NCBI GenBank assembly: GCA_938003745.1
Contig: CALKXS010000078.1
Coordinates: forward strand, 1 to 32,664
Direction of reading: 5' to 3'
Origin: an uncultured Algibacter sp.
GTDB taxonomy: Bacteria; Bacteroidota; Bacteroidia; Flavobacteriales; Flavobacteriaceae
Length of the DNA: 32,664 nucleotides
A model generated the notes under the pieces. That model was not told the DNA's origin, did not search any database, and saw nothing but the letters and a program-made list of their open reading frames with translations. Shown piece by piece: positions 15,183 through 24,100 of this stretch. How positions within the stretch are numbered: position 1 is the stretch's first letter; every line of letters begins with the position of its first letter. The position numbers were made by a program, and so were the translations under genes.

Positions 15183-16075
15183 TAGATTTTATTAGGATGA
15201 ACTACAAGGACAAAAGTGAAGTGGAATCTTTTATATGTGATTCTAAAAACTTTGAGGAATTGAGAGTTGTTTTGGAAAAACACTCAGGAGAAATAGAATA
15301 TCCATACAAAACCAATTTAGGTTCAATGGAAATAAATATTACTGAGAAAAAAATTTGTGTGATGAACTCTTTGCATAAGTTTTATAATCAACTAAACAAA
15401 AAAGGATATAGAAATCATAATGACTTCACCTACTCACAACTAACAGAAAGCATTGATTTATTAAATAATGGCTTAATCAAGCTTGAAAATGCCAGATTAT
15501 CAAAACTGGAATTTGGATTAAATATTGAATTGGATTTTCCTGCTGAATTTATTGTAAAAGACAATATAATGATGCATAAATATCAAACTCATAATCATAA
15601 CAAGAAGTTTAATGGTAAAGGAGAATTTAAACAATTTGACCATTCACAATATGACTTTAAAATATATGACAAAGCAAAACAATATAGTTTAAAAAATAAT
15701 GTACTAAGAATTGAAATTAAATACAAATGTAGCCGAAGTATTAATAAACATGGAGTTTTCAACATAAACGACTTAACATCTAAAGATAATCTTCAAAGTT
15801 TATTTGAAAACTTGATGATAAGATTTGAAGAGTTGACCATAATAGATAACTACAAAAATAGCAGCTCCATTCCTGAAGAAGCAAAAAAGAAGATAGGCGT
15901 ATACACAAGCTATAATCATTGGGAATCATTGAAATCAACATCTTACTTAAGAAATAAGGCTATGGCACAAAAAGTAGAGTTCAAACAATTATTAGAAGAT
16001 AACAACTTACTTAATACTAAGAATCTACTGCGTGATAAGCTGAATACAAAATTCCAATACTTAATCAATAATTAA
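15179..16075 (+). CDS. putative replication initiator (Rep/phage G2P-like), tentative
   Basis: 298-aa protein translationally coupled (4-bp overlap) to the HTH gene. It has the paired signatures seen in Rep_trans and phage G2P/CRI-type initiators: FKIYDKAKQYSL at about residues 160-171, followed by VLRIEIKYK at about 175-183, and an earlier LSKLEFGLNIE block near residue 105. I see no unambiguous HUH pair (a THNHN stretch near residue 140 is not flanked as expected). The likely role is initiation of autonomous or rolling-circle replication of the excised element, but this rests on short motifs. It could also be a mobilisation or phage-type protein. Confidence 0.5.
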   Translation: MIDFIRMNYKDKSEVESFICDSKNFEELRVVLEKHSGEIEYPYKTNLGSMEINITEKKICVMNSLHKFYNQLNKKGYRNHNDFTYSQLTESIDLLNNGLIKLENARLSKLEFGLNIELDFPAEFIVKDNIMMHKYQTHNHNKKFNGKGEFKQFDHSQYDFKIYDKAKQYSLKNNVLRIEIKYKCSRSINKHGVFNINDLTSKDNLQSLFENLMIRFEELTIIDNYKNSSSIPEEAKKKIGVYTSYNHWESLKSTSYLRNKAMAQKVEFKQLLEDNNLLNTKNLLRDKLNTKFQYLINN

Positions 16076-16136
16076 AAACATGACAAAATCTTTAATCTCT
16101 ATATATGGATTTTGTCACACTCAAAATATAAATATC

Positions 16137-17369
16137 ATGTCAAGCATCACAATAACATTAAGAAATAAACCTAATAAACAAGAAGAATACCCAGTAATAC
16201 TAAGAATTGTAAAAGACAGAAAATCAAAACTAATTTCTTTAGGAATGTCTTGCAAAAAGCAAGATTGGGATACAAAGAAAAATGAGTTTAAAAGAACCTA
16301 CCCAAATGCATCTCAAAGAAATAGAGTGTTATTAAAACTTCAAGAAAAAGCATTAAAAATAATAGATGAATTTTCATTAGAAGATATAGACTTCACACTT
16401 AATCAATTTGAACAAAGATTTAGAGGTAAAAAACAAAATGCTGTAACTGTTTCTGAATTTTGGAAAGAGAAGATAGATGACCTTAATAAATCTGGAAGAA
16501 CAGGAAATGCAAGGGCTTATAGAGATGTACATAATTCGTTTTTTAAGTTTCACAAAAACAAGAATCTTGTCTTTAGAGAAATTACCCCCAATTTATTAGA
16601 CAAGTATGAAACTTACTTAAGAAGCAATAATAATACTGATGGCGGTATAGGTGTAAAAATGAGAGAAATTAGAGCCTTATTTAATGATGCTATTAAAAAA
16701 GGGGTTGTACAAGAAAAATACTATCCATTTAAAACTTACAAAGTTTCCAAACTAAAAGGTAAGGGAATAAAGAAAGCATTAACCAGAGATGAAATGAGAT
16801 TAATGGAAACTATTGACACTAACAAACATCCACATCTTATAGACACCAAAAACTATATGATTTTCAGCTATTATATGGGAGGAATGAATTTTGTGGATAT
16901 GATGAAGTTAAAATGGGAAAATATTAAGGGGGATAGAATTTTATATATCCGTTCTAAAACTAAGGGTAGATTTTCGGTTAAAATGCTACAGCCCATCATA
17001 GAAATAATTGAGTACTATAAAGCCCAAAATAGACTCACAGATTATGTGTTTCCAATTTTATTAAAAGACAACTTAACTCCTATACAAATTGAAAATAGAA
17101 AGCATAAAACCTTAAAGAAATTCAATAAACAATTAAAGGAAATAGCAGAAATACAAGATGTGCATCAAAATGTAACCTCTTATGTCATAAGACACAGTTT
17201 TGCTACAAACTTAAAATTTGCAGGTATTTCAACTGATTTAATTGGTGAATCTATGGGGCATCATGATATTAGTGTTACAAAAGCATATCTAAAAGAATTT
17301 GAGAATAAAGTAATTGATGATGCTATGCAGAAACTCTTAGAAGAACCTCAATTAAAATATGCTTCTTAA
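16137..17369 (+). CDS. tyrosine recombinase/integrase of the element
   Basis: Site-specific recombinase of the Bacteroidota phage-integrase group. I prefer the ATG at 16137 (410 aa, beginning MSSITITLRNKPNKQEEYPV), which matches how these proteins begin; an in-frame ATG at 16080 would add 19 residues. Domains: arm-binding N-terminus (1-95), core-binding SAM-like domain (about 100-200), catalytic domain (about 210-400). Visible catalytic residues: Lys274 region (RSKTKG), Arg352-His353 in YVIRHSFATNL, GHH at 374-376 and nucleophile Tyr384 in TKAYLKEF. The first catalytic Arg is replaced by Asn251 in GMNFVDM, and the usual box II His by Tyr349, substitutions seen in the IntDOT-like group. It probably integrates the element at tRNA-Asn. 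Confidence 0.93.
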   Translation: MSSITITLRNKPNKQEEYPVILRIVKDRKSKLISLGMSCKKQDWDTKKNEFKRTYPNASQRNRVLLKLQEKALKIIDEFSLEDIDFTLNQFEQRFRGKKQNAVTVSEFWKEKIDDLNKSGRTGNARAYRDVHNSFFKFHKNKNLVFREITPNLLDKYETYLRSNNNTDGGIGVKMREIRALFNDAIKKGVVQEKYYPFKTYKVSKLKGKGIKKALTRDEMRLMETIDTNKHPHLIDTKNYMIFSYYMGGMNFVDMMKLKWENIKGDRILYIRSKTKGRFSVKMLQPIIEIIEYYKAQNRLTDYVFPILLKDNLTPIQIENRKHKTLKKFNKQLKEIAEIQDVHQNVTSYVIRHSFATNLKFAGISTDLIGESMGHHDISVTKAYLKEFENKVIDDAMQKLLEEPQLKYAS

Positions 17370-17378
17370 AACAGTATG

Positions 17379-17406
17379 AAAGACTCTTCATTTTGAGAGT
17401 CTTTTT
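17379..17406 (+). terminator. integrase terminator
   Basis: AAAGACTCT (17379-17387) and AGAGTCTTT (17396-17404) form a perfect 9-bp stem with an 8-nt loop, followed by TT and an AT-rich stretch, 9 bp after the stop codon. Confidence 0.8.
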
Positions 17407-17460
17407 CATTTATAAATGAATCTTTTCAAATAAATATTAACTTTTTTAAACATAAAAATT

Positions 17461-18336
17461 ATGCAACTAAAACAAAGTAAACGCAGTAATGTAAAACTAC
17501 GCATAGGAATTTCTGGACCAAGTGGGTTTGGAAAAACAACAAGTGCCTTATTATTGGCACATGGATTAACTAATGACTGGTCTAAAATAGCAGTTATAGA
17601 CACAGAGAACTCATCGGCTTCATTGTACAGTCATCTTGGAAATTATAATGTATTGGATTTACAAGCTCCATTTTCACCTGAAAGATATATTGAAGCTATA
17701 GAAGTTTGTGAAAAGGCTGGTATTGAAGTCTGTATTTTGGATTCCATTACACATGAGTGGTCAGGTACTGGTGGTTGTTTGCAAATACAAGAACAACTAG
17801 GAGGTAGATTTCAAGATTGGGCAAAAGTAACTCCAAGACATCAAGCATTTATTGATAAGATATTGCAGTCTAATTGCCACATTATTACCACTACAAGGAG
17901 AAAGATAGATTACTCCTTAGATGTGGGTTCTAATGGTAGAACTAAAGTAGTAAAGCATGGAACTAAGGAAATAACCAGAGAGGGTTTTGAGTATGAATTG
18001 ACAGTTAACTTTGAACTCCTTAATGATAAGCATTTAGTTAAAACATCAAAAGACAGAACAGGCTTGTTTAATGGGAAGCCTGAATTTATAATATCTTCTG
18101 CCACAGGTAAAAAACTATTGCAATGGAGTAATATTGAGCCTATACACAACAAACCTATATCAGATAGGATTCAAGAATGTCTTTCAGTAAACAAGCTCAT
18201 GGAATTGTACAAGCAAAATCCACAATTTCAGCAGTCTAATCAAGAAGAATTTAGAATTAAAAAGCAACAATTAGAAAGCTTGATAAACCCTCAAAATTTC
18301 AGTTCTAATGGAGTGCATAGACCTTCTACTAATTAA
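17461..18336 (+). CDS. RecA-like P-loop ATPase (AAA_24, Sak4-like)
   Basis: 291-aa ATPase with Walker A GPSGFGKTT at residues 19-27, Walker B CILDS at about 91-95 (then ITHEW) and a RecA-like core to about residue 215, including a TTRRKIDY sensor-like loop. This layout matches AAA_24 phage nucleotide-binding proteins, a group that includes Sak4, which promotes single-strand annealing or exchange with an SSB. The C-terminal 70 residues are polar and Gln-rich. It stands 91 bp after the integrase and 15 bp before the DUF3871 gene, so these two are probably co-transcribed. Its role in the element (recombination, replication or DNA repair on transfer) is inferred. Confidence 0.78.
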   Translation: MQLKQSKRSNVKLRIGISGPSGFGKTTSALLLAHGLTNDWSKIAVIDTENSSASLYSHLGNYNVLDLQAPFSPERYIEAIEVCEKAGIEVCILDSITHEWSGTGGCLQIQEQLGGRFQDWAKVTPRHQAFIDKILQSNCHIITTTRRKIDYSLDVGSNGRTKVVKHGTKEITREGFEYELTVNFELLNDKHLVKTSKDRTGLFNGKPEFIISSATGKKLLQWSNIEPIHNKPISDRIQECLSVNKLMELYKQNPQFQQSNQEEFRIKKQQLESLINPQNFSSNGVHRPSTN

Positions 18337-18351
18337 TTAAAATCAATTATT

Positions 18352-19383
18352 ATGGAACTTATACCAGTATCTAAGGATATCCCCATCCTAAACAAAGTAC
18401 CTGTAGTAAAAAGAGTTAATAACAATAGTTCCTCTTTATTACAGGTATCAAATGAATCTTTACAATTCCAGCAAAATCCTTTTATAGAGGCTAACACAAA
18501 AGAAGTTAGTCTTTCTTGTTTAAAGCAGGACTGTGTAATCCCTGTCTTTGCAAAGGACAACGAAAAAACCATAGCACACCAAGAATTTATTGATATTACA
18601 AATGAGTGTGTACACTCAACATTTAATAGGCATCAAATTAGTAAACCTGAAATTAGAATTAGCCACCAAATAAAAGGCAGGATTCCTGAAGCTATACATA
18701 AATCGGCTAAAGATTTATTAGACCATGAAAGGACTCAATATTTTGAAAGAATGGCTTTTATTATACGCATACCAAGTATAACCGAAACTATTAATGGAAA
18801 CAAATTATCCTTAATAGTTGGTGGAGTTAGAGCTTACAATAGAGAAAATCTTTACAGTAAAAAGTCATTTGAAAAGTTTCAAGTTTTTATAGGTTTTCAA
18901 AATATGGTATGCTGTAATTTGTGTATTTCTACAGATGGTTTTTCTGCTGAAATAAAAGTATCTAGTTATGCAGAATTGAAAGCCAAAATTTTGGAGTTAT
19001 TGCAGTCTTACAAAATGGAGTATCATTTTAAATCAATGCAAAATTTAACCCAATATCAACTTTCAGAAAAGCAATTTGCTCAATTGGTTGGTAGAGCTAA
19101 ATTGTATCAATTCTTACCCAAAAAAGAGAAGTTAAAAATACCTCAACTGCTTACTAATGATGGTCAAATTTCCACCATTGTTAAGGATTACTACCAAGAT
19201 GAAAGGTTTTGTAAAAATGAAGAAGGAAACATCAACCTTTGGAATATGTACAATTTGTTTACCTCAGCGAATAAGAGCAGCTATATTGATAGCTTTTTAA
19301 ATCGTAATGTCAATGCATTTGATTTTACAAAAAGTATTTCAAAAGCTATCAATGATGGTTCTTTTCATTGGTTTTTGAGTTGA
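18352..19383 (+). CDS. DUF3871 family protein
   Basis: 343-aa protein of the DUF3871 family, found mainly on Bacteroidota integrative elements and prophages. Recognisable parts are KPEIRISHQIKGRIPEAIHK (about 100-119), the FERMAFIIRIP-to-VGGVRAYNRENLYSKKSFEKF block (about 132-175), CCNLCISTDG and the terminal WNMYNLFTSANKSSYIDSFL with a FHWFLS end. The overall plan recalls DUF932 phage/plasmid proteins of unknown function. No catalytic motif is evident. It closes the plus-strand module: a strong hairpin terminator follows, and the next gene faces the other way. Confidence 0.85.
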   Translation: MELIPVSKDIPILNKVPVVKRVNNNSSSLLQVSNESLQFQQNPFIEANTKEVSLSCLKQDCVIPVFAKDNEKTIAHQEFIDITNECVHSTFNRHQISKPEIRISHQIKGRIPEAIHKSAKDLLDHERTQYFERMAFIIRIPSITETINGNKLSLIVGGVRAYNRENLYSKKSFEKFQVFIGFQNMVCCNLCISTDGFSAEIKVSSYAELKAKILELLQSYKMEYHFKSMQNLTQYQLSEKQFAQLVGRAKLYQFLPKKEKLKIPQLLTNDGQISTIVKDYYQDERFCKNEEGNINLWNMYNLFTSANKSSYIDSFLNRNVNAFDFTKSISKAINDGSFHWFLS

Positions 19384-19389
19384 GTGATT

Positions 19390-19423
19390 CCCAATCTCTA
19401 TTTTAGAGGTTGGGTTTCTTTTT
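19390..19423. terminator. terminator between DUF3871 gene and the cargo operon
   Basis: CCCAATCTCT (19390-19399) and AGAGGTTGGG (19405-19414) pair over 10 bp (one T-G) with an ATTTT loop, followed by TTTCTTTTT on the plus strand. The stop codon of the convergent 69-aa gene lies within it, so it probably ends both transcripts. Confidence 0.85.
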
Positions 19424-19612
19424 CCAGTACCTCAACCTTAAAATTTGGATTACAAATAAGCAAGTCAAACCAACTAACAGTAAAGGGTATAGAATCACAA
19501 AAATAAAGGTATTTACTTCATAATAGGACAACCCTAAAATGTTAGCTATATTGATTACAAAATCTGTACAATAAGCATAAACAAAATTCACTATATCCAT
19601 CAGTCTATCCAT
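19403..19612 (-). CDS. small membrane protein, unrecognised (69 aa)
   Basis: A 69-aa protein with an amphipathic, Tyr/Phe-rich N-terminal half (MDIVNFVYAYCTDFVINIANIL), one strong membrane segment (about residues 34-58, NTFIFVILYPLLLVGLTCLF) and a positively charged cytoplasmic-type end (RLRYWKKKP). Its ATG lies 8 bp inside the end of the preceding 132-aa membrane protein gene, so the two are coupled. It is the last gene of the minus-strand cargo operon and its stop sits inside the shared terminator. I do not recognise the family. It could be an accessory or membrane effector of the defence genes, or simply a neighbouring element gene pair. Confidence 0.65.
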   Translation of the reverse strand: MDRLMDIVNFVYAYCTDFVINIANILGLSYYEVNTFIFVILYPLLLVGLTCLFVIQILRLRYWKKKPNL

Positions 19613-20003
19613 TCTTTAGCTCTTTAATTTTTCTTTGAATACTGATACTTTTTACTAAAAGTACATAGATTAATACAGGAAATAGAATTACTAAAAAAAT
19701 GATATTGGCTAAGCCATAATCTCCAATATTATGCAATGATTTAATGATACCAAAATAAAAAGGGTCAATTTTAGAAGTATGATTTTTCAGTAAGTGGGTA
19801 TGATGCTTTTTACAGTAACCAGTATCTGTATGGCAATACCAACTGCATTTTTTAGGTGTTTTTACACTTGGATTAATAGCAGTAACTCCTTTTCTAACAA
19901 AACCGTTATTTGAGTTGTTAAGTCTTGAGCATTCGTTTATAATCACCACTAACAGTAATGGAAATAATAAAATTAGTGCATTAAGTAATAATAAACGTTT
20001 CAT
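19605..20003 (-). CDS. two-helix membrane protein with Cys/His-rich loop, unrecognised (132 aa)
   Basis: 132-aa protein with a hydrophobic N-terminal helix (about 4-22, LLNALILLFPLLLVVII), a loop rich in Cys and His (KKCSWYCHTDTGYCKKHHTHLLK at about 51-72, given here in pieces: CSWYCH, GYCKKHH) and a second helix (about 95-118). The Cys/His cluster could bind a metal or form disulfides. It starts 30 bp after the DUF3800 stop, with no terminator evident, so it is probably in the same transcript. The downstream 69-aa membrane gene overlaps it. Family and function not recognised; both proteins might form a membrane module. Confidence 0.65.
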   Translation of the reverse strand: MKRLLLLNALILLFPLLLVVIINECSRLNNSNNGFVRKGVTAINPSVKTPKKCSWYCHTDTGYCKKHHTHLLKNHTSKIDPFYFGIIKSLHNIGDYGLANIIFLVILFPVLIYVLLVKSISIQRKIKELKNG

Positions 20004-20033
20004 CTTAATCTATATAACGACTAAAAATAAAAA

Positions 20034-21170
20034 CTATTTGAACTTTATATCATTAACTAAGTTTGATAATTCTTCAAAGTCTTTTAAAGGGTTATAGTCA
20101 CCAACAGTTTTTCTCATAAATATATCATTAGCTATTTGGATTTTCTTTAGCATCGGAAGAATATATTTTGAATAATGATTAAAGTACTGGTAAATATCCT
20201 CTTGATTAACAGCTAATTTATATCCACTCTTACTATTGGCAGATACTATAATAATTCCCTTAAATCTTAAATCTCGTATTATAAGTCTAAGCTGATCTGT
20301 AGATATTTCTTTTCTATGGTAATATTTAACATAGTTGGTTATTTCAAAGGTTTGTAGATAATGAGTTGGAGCTATTTTTTGATAATTTAGTAGCTGTTCT
20401 AAAATAATAGTTTCTAAAACATCTTCTTTTTTGTTTAATTCGATTAAAGCATCTCCTCTTACAATATTGTAAATTTCCTCATTTACTTCTGAAATAGAAT
20501 ATATTGGCTTTACATCTGCATTTTTTTCTTCTGGAAAGAATTTTAGTGAAAAAATTCTTGGCTTTAAAATGTTGAAAATTTCTTCATTTTTATCTGAATA
20601 AAAGTCCTTGTTAAAACATTTACCAAGAGAACCAGCCAATAAATCCGCTAATTGAATTAAAGGCTCTTTATTATCATCCAAAAAGTGATAGTTTTCAAAG
20701 AGATTGTCTTTTACTCTATTACTTAAATACTTCTTTAAACCTTCTCCATATTTATCATTAATAGTGTGGTGCATACTAATGTCAAAATCTGTAAATGAAT
20801 TTGCTAATTCACCAACAAATATTTTTTGAAAATATTTGTAGAAAACCTCTTTGAATCTTAAACCACCTTTGTCTTTGTCTAACTTTTCTTTATCCACTAT
20901 TAGATAGTGATTAATAAAACTTAAATTGTTAAATAGATATTTTAATGTATTAATTCTAACTGTGTCATTTTTAAGTCTTGAAGAACTTGATTTTATTTTT
21001 TTACCAAATAAGAATTTTCGACTTATTTCATCTCTAACTATTCTTGCTTGTTCTAATTGAGATTCTTTAATTATGATAGAGCAATACACAAATTTTGTGA
21101 TGTTTTTAGCATCATTTTGCTTTAAAGTTGATGTGCCAAACTCATCACAAAAAATATATACCCTTTCCAT
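20034..21170 (-). CDS. DUF3800 protein with C-terminal winged-helix-like region
   Basis: 378 aa. The N-terminal 200 residues carry DUF3800 features: a first-strand acidic motif VYIFCDEFGTS (Asp9, Glu10) and a later QLADLLAGSLGKCF block with Asp176. DUF3800 is predicted to have an RNase H-like fold and is often found near defence genes. Residues about 235-340 are a helical, winged-helix-like extension (ISTDQLRLIIRDLRFKGIIIVSANSKSGYKLA region), a possible DNA-reading or protein-docking part. The gene starts 2 bp after the res stop, so it belongs to the restriction operon. Whether it is a nuclease, toxin or regulator there is not known. Confidence 0.8.
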   Translation of the reverse strand: MERVYIFCDEFGTSTLKQNDAKNITKFVYCSIIIKESQLEQARIVRDEISRKFLFGKKIKSSSSRLKNDTVRINTLKYLFNNLSFINHYLIVDKEKLDKDKGGLRFKEVFYKYFQKIFVGELANSFTDFDISMHHTINDKYGEGLKKYLSNRVKDNLFENYHFLDDNKEPLIQLADLLAGSLGKCFNKDFYSDKNEEIFNILKPRIFSLKFFPEEKNADVKPIYSISEVNEEIYNIVRGDALIELNKKEDVLETIILEQLLNYQKIAPTHYLQTFEITNYVKYYHRKEISTDQLRLIIRDLRFKGIIIVSANSKSGYKLAVNQEDIYQYFNHYSKYILPMLKKIQIANDIFMRKTVGDYNPLKDFEELSNLVNDIKFK

Positions 21171-21172
21171 AA

Positions 21173-24100
21173 TTACAGTAATTTATTATCTACAGGTTCA
21201 ATGTTTTTCTTTACATACCAAGTTGGTTCATCTCCTTTTATAACATCATAATCAATACCAAGAGATGTAAAGTGCTTGTGTGCTACTTTTACTTTATTTA
21301 TTTCATGTACAAACCTTAATTTAGCTACATCAGCAGTTCCTTTAGTTTCTCTTACTAATTGTACTTTTACTCCCTCTTTATCTTTTCTAATAACTGCCCA
21401 ATCTGGATTATAGTTTCCTATGATTTTTGGAAAATCTATTTTGTATTTAGAAGGAAATTTGAAGAAGAAATGTACATCATCGTCTCCCTCTAATTTTGCA
21501 TTAACAAAATGGTCCTCTATGTCTGAATCTTTTTGTGTTCTATCATATAAACCATGTTTAGGTGATTCTACAATTTCTGTTTGAACATAATTTACTTTTT
21601 CAGGAAAAAGTTCATCAACATCATTATCCATAGTAGTATCTGAAACTTTAAATTCAATATTTTCTGCTACATGAATTGCTAATGCATTTTTAGTTATTTC
21701 TATTAGTTTATTGGTAAATCCTTCTGGATTCCTAAATAGTTTTCCTTGTTCCTCATGAGGAACTGCTTTTAAGATTTTGAAGCAGGTATCTTTTGTGAGT
21801 GATGTTGCTTGTCCTAACTTATCAATCACATTAAATACAGGAAACCTTTGTAAACCTGTTTGAGAGTCTTTGGCTTGTATATCTTTATTATCACTTACAG
21901 AATAGGTTTCTACCTTGAATTTAGATACTTTAAAACCATTTTTAAACTCTATATCGGGGTTAGATTTATTGGCTTCAATACTGTTAACTATAAAACCTCT
22001 TAATTTTGGCTCTTTTAATATTTTAGCCAAATCATCTCCTTCTGAAACTTTTAAACCACCATCAAATAAATCTCCACCTAAGTTATTTCTATTTCCTCTA
22101 GTATCCTCTTTAACTATACTTATTAAAGCTGAGTTATCTTCTTCAAAGGATTTGATTCTAAAAGTGAAAGAAGTCATCACAAAATTTCCTTTACTAATAA
22201 CAATTTTAGGTTCAGGAAATGTATTGTTTTTCTTGTCTTTAAATTTTTCTTTTATTTCTTCTAATAACTTATCAGAATCTACATTAATACTATATTCGGA
22301 CTTTAAAGTTAGTTTAGTCCAAAACTCTTTAAAGTCTTGACTGGTGAAGAATTTATCCTGTCTTTTTGCAGGTGCTCTTTTAGGTTTTGGTTTTGGTGGT
22401 GCTTCTCCCTCTTTATCTATATACTCTTGCTGTAAAGTATTTGCAAAAGACTCATAACTCTCATTAGCTATAACGGTTAGAATATTTACTTGGTCATCAT
22501 GTAAACGTTCTCCTTTTTGGTTTACTGCTAAACGTAAACCTCTACCAATTTCTTGTCTTTTTTTAGTTATAGATACTGTTTGATTTAGTGTACATATTTG
22601 AAAAACATTGGGGTTATCCCAACCCTCTTTTAAGGCAGAATGTGCAAAAATGAAACACACCTCATTATCCATAGAAAGTAGTTCTTCTTTCTTTTTCATT
22701 ATCAGCTCAAACTGTTCTTTTTGAGCTTTACGTTGTTTTTCATTAGTAGCATCTTTATCTAAATAAATGGTTTGTTCCTTTTCTCCTTTGGGTTTTTGCT
22801 TATAACTTGCAAAATAAGAAGCCTGTACTTCATCAGGGCTTTTCTCTTTAAACATATCCAGTTTATCTCTTTGGATTCTGAACTCTTCATTAAAGACTCT
22901 TCTGATGATTCCTTCTTTTTCGCCATCTCCTAAAAAGTTAGCTACTTTATCTATGAAAAATAAAGACAATACCTTAACACCATGCTTTTGCATTTTCTTT
23001 TGGTGTTCTATATGCTGAGTAATAGTTTCTTTAATTTGATATCTGAAAATTTCAGGTCTCGAAATTCCATCACCTCCTAGCATTGTAAGTGTAGTACCAT
23101 TTTCAAAGGCTAAAAATTCATCTCCTTTAGCTGAACCTATGTTTTCTACAACTAAATCTTGATGTTCTTGTAATTTGGTTTTTGCACCAACATTATCTCC
23201 AGTTTTAACAGTAATTTCTTCAATTTTTTGCATCCCATTTCTTTCTGTGTAGGTTGCTAATGTTGCTTTTGCAGATTTTCCTTTTCCACTTACTTTTTTT
23301 AATGAAATAGGTATTTTACCTCCTAATTCTTTTTGTTCTACTCCAACAACTTGAATACGTTTTACTAAATTTCTTCTAAAGGCTTCTACAGGAGTTAATT
23401 TATACACCAAATTAGGGGTATTAATATGAGTTGCAGAATAACGTAAAGAAAATAGAGGTTTTAATGTTCTAATGGCATCTTTAGATTTTGCAGAGTTCAT
23501 ATTTTGTGGTTCATCCAAAATAACTATAGGTCTGGTTTTTTGAATGTACTCATAAGGCAAAAATTCGCCAGGTAATTTATCTGTAGGTTTATATAGATTA
23601 TTGGAAGCAGAATTAAAAGCCGCCATAGTCATTAATAACACCTCGATATTCTTTGCAGTGGCAAAATTTCTTACTTCTTGTATTCTATCAGAACTGTAAG
23701 GAACTAACCTTGCAAAATCATTACCATATAAACTTTTAAAATGACTATCTGTAATTAACCAACTTTTTTTAACTCCTTCAAAAATAGCTATGGATGGAAC
23801 AACTATTACATACTTGCTAAATCCATATTTTTTATGGAGTTCATGTATAGTTCTTAAATACACATAAGTTTTACCTGTACCAGTTTCCATATCAATAGAA
23901 AATGTAGGATACTCATAAGTATCATTACTAACACCTTCTAAAAGCATTCCTCTTTCTTTATCCAAAGAATTACTCACTCCAATTTTCATTGTAGGTGTAT
24001 CTCTGGCATCCATCTCCATATCAAATTCCTCTTGAACAAATTGGAGGTTTTCTAACAGAAAATCATCATCCAAATCTTCATCATCTGGTAAGTTGGGAAT

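Noticed and set aside
21915-22340. Longest antisense open frame (141 codons) opposite res
   Set aside because: It is a shadow of the res gene on the other strand: no ribosome-binding context or recognisable protein features, while res has intact motifs throughout.
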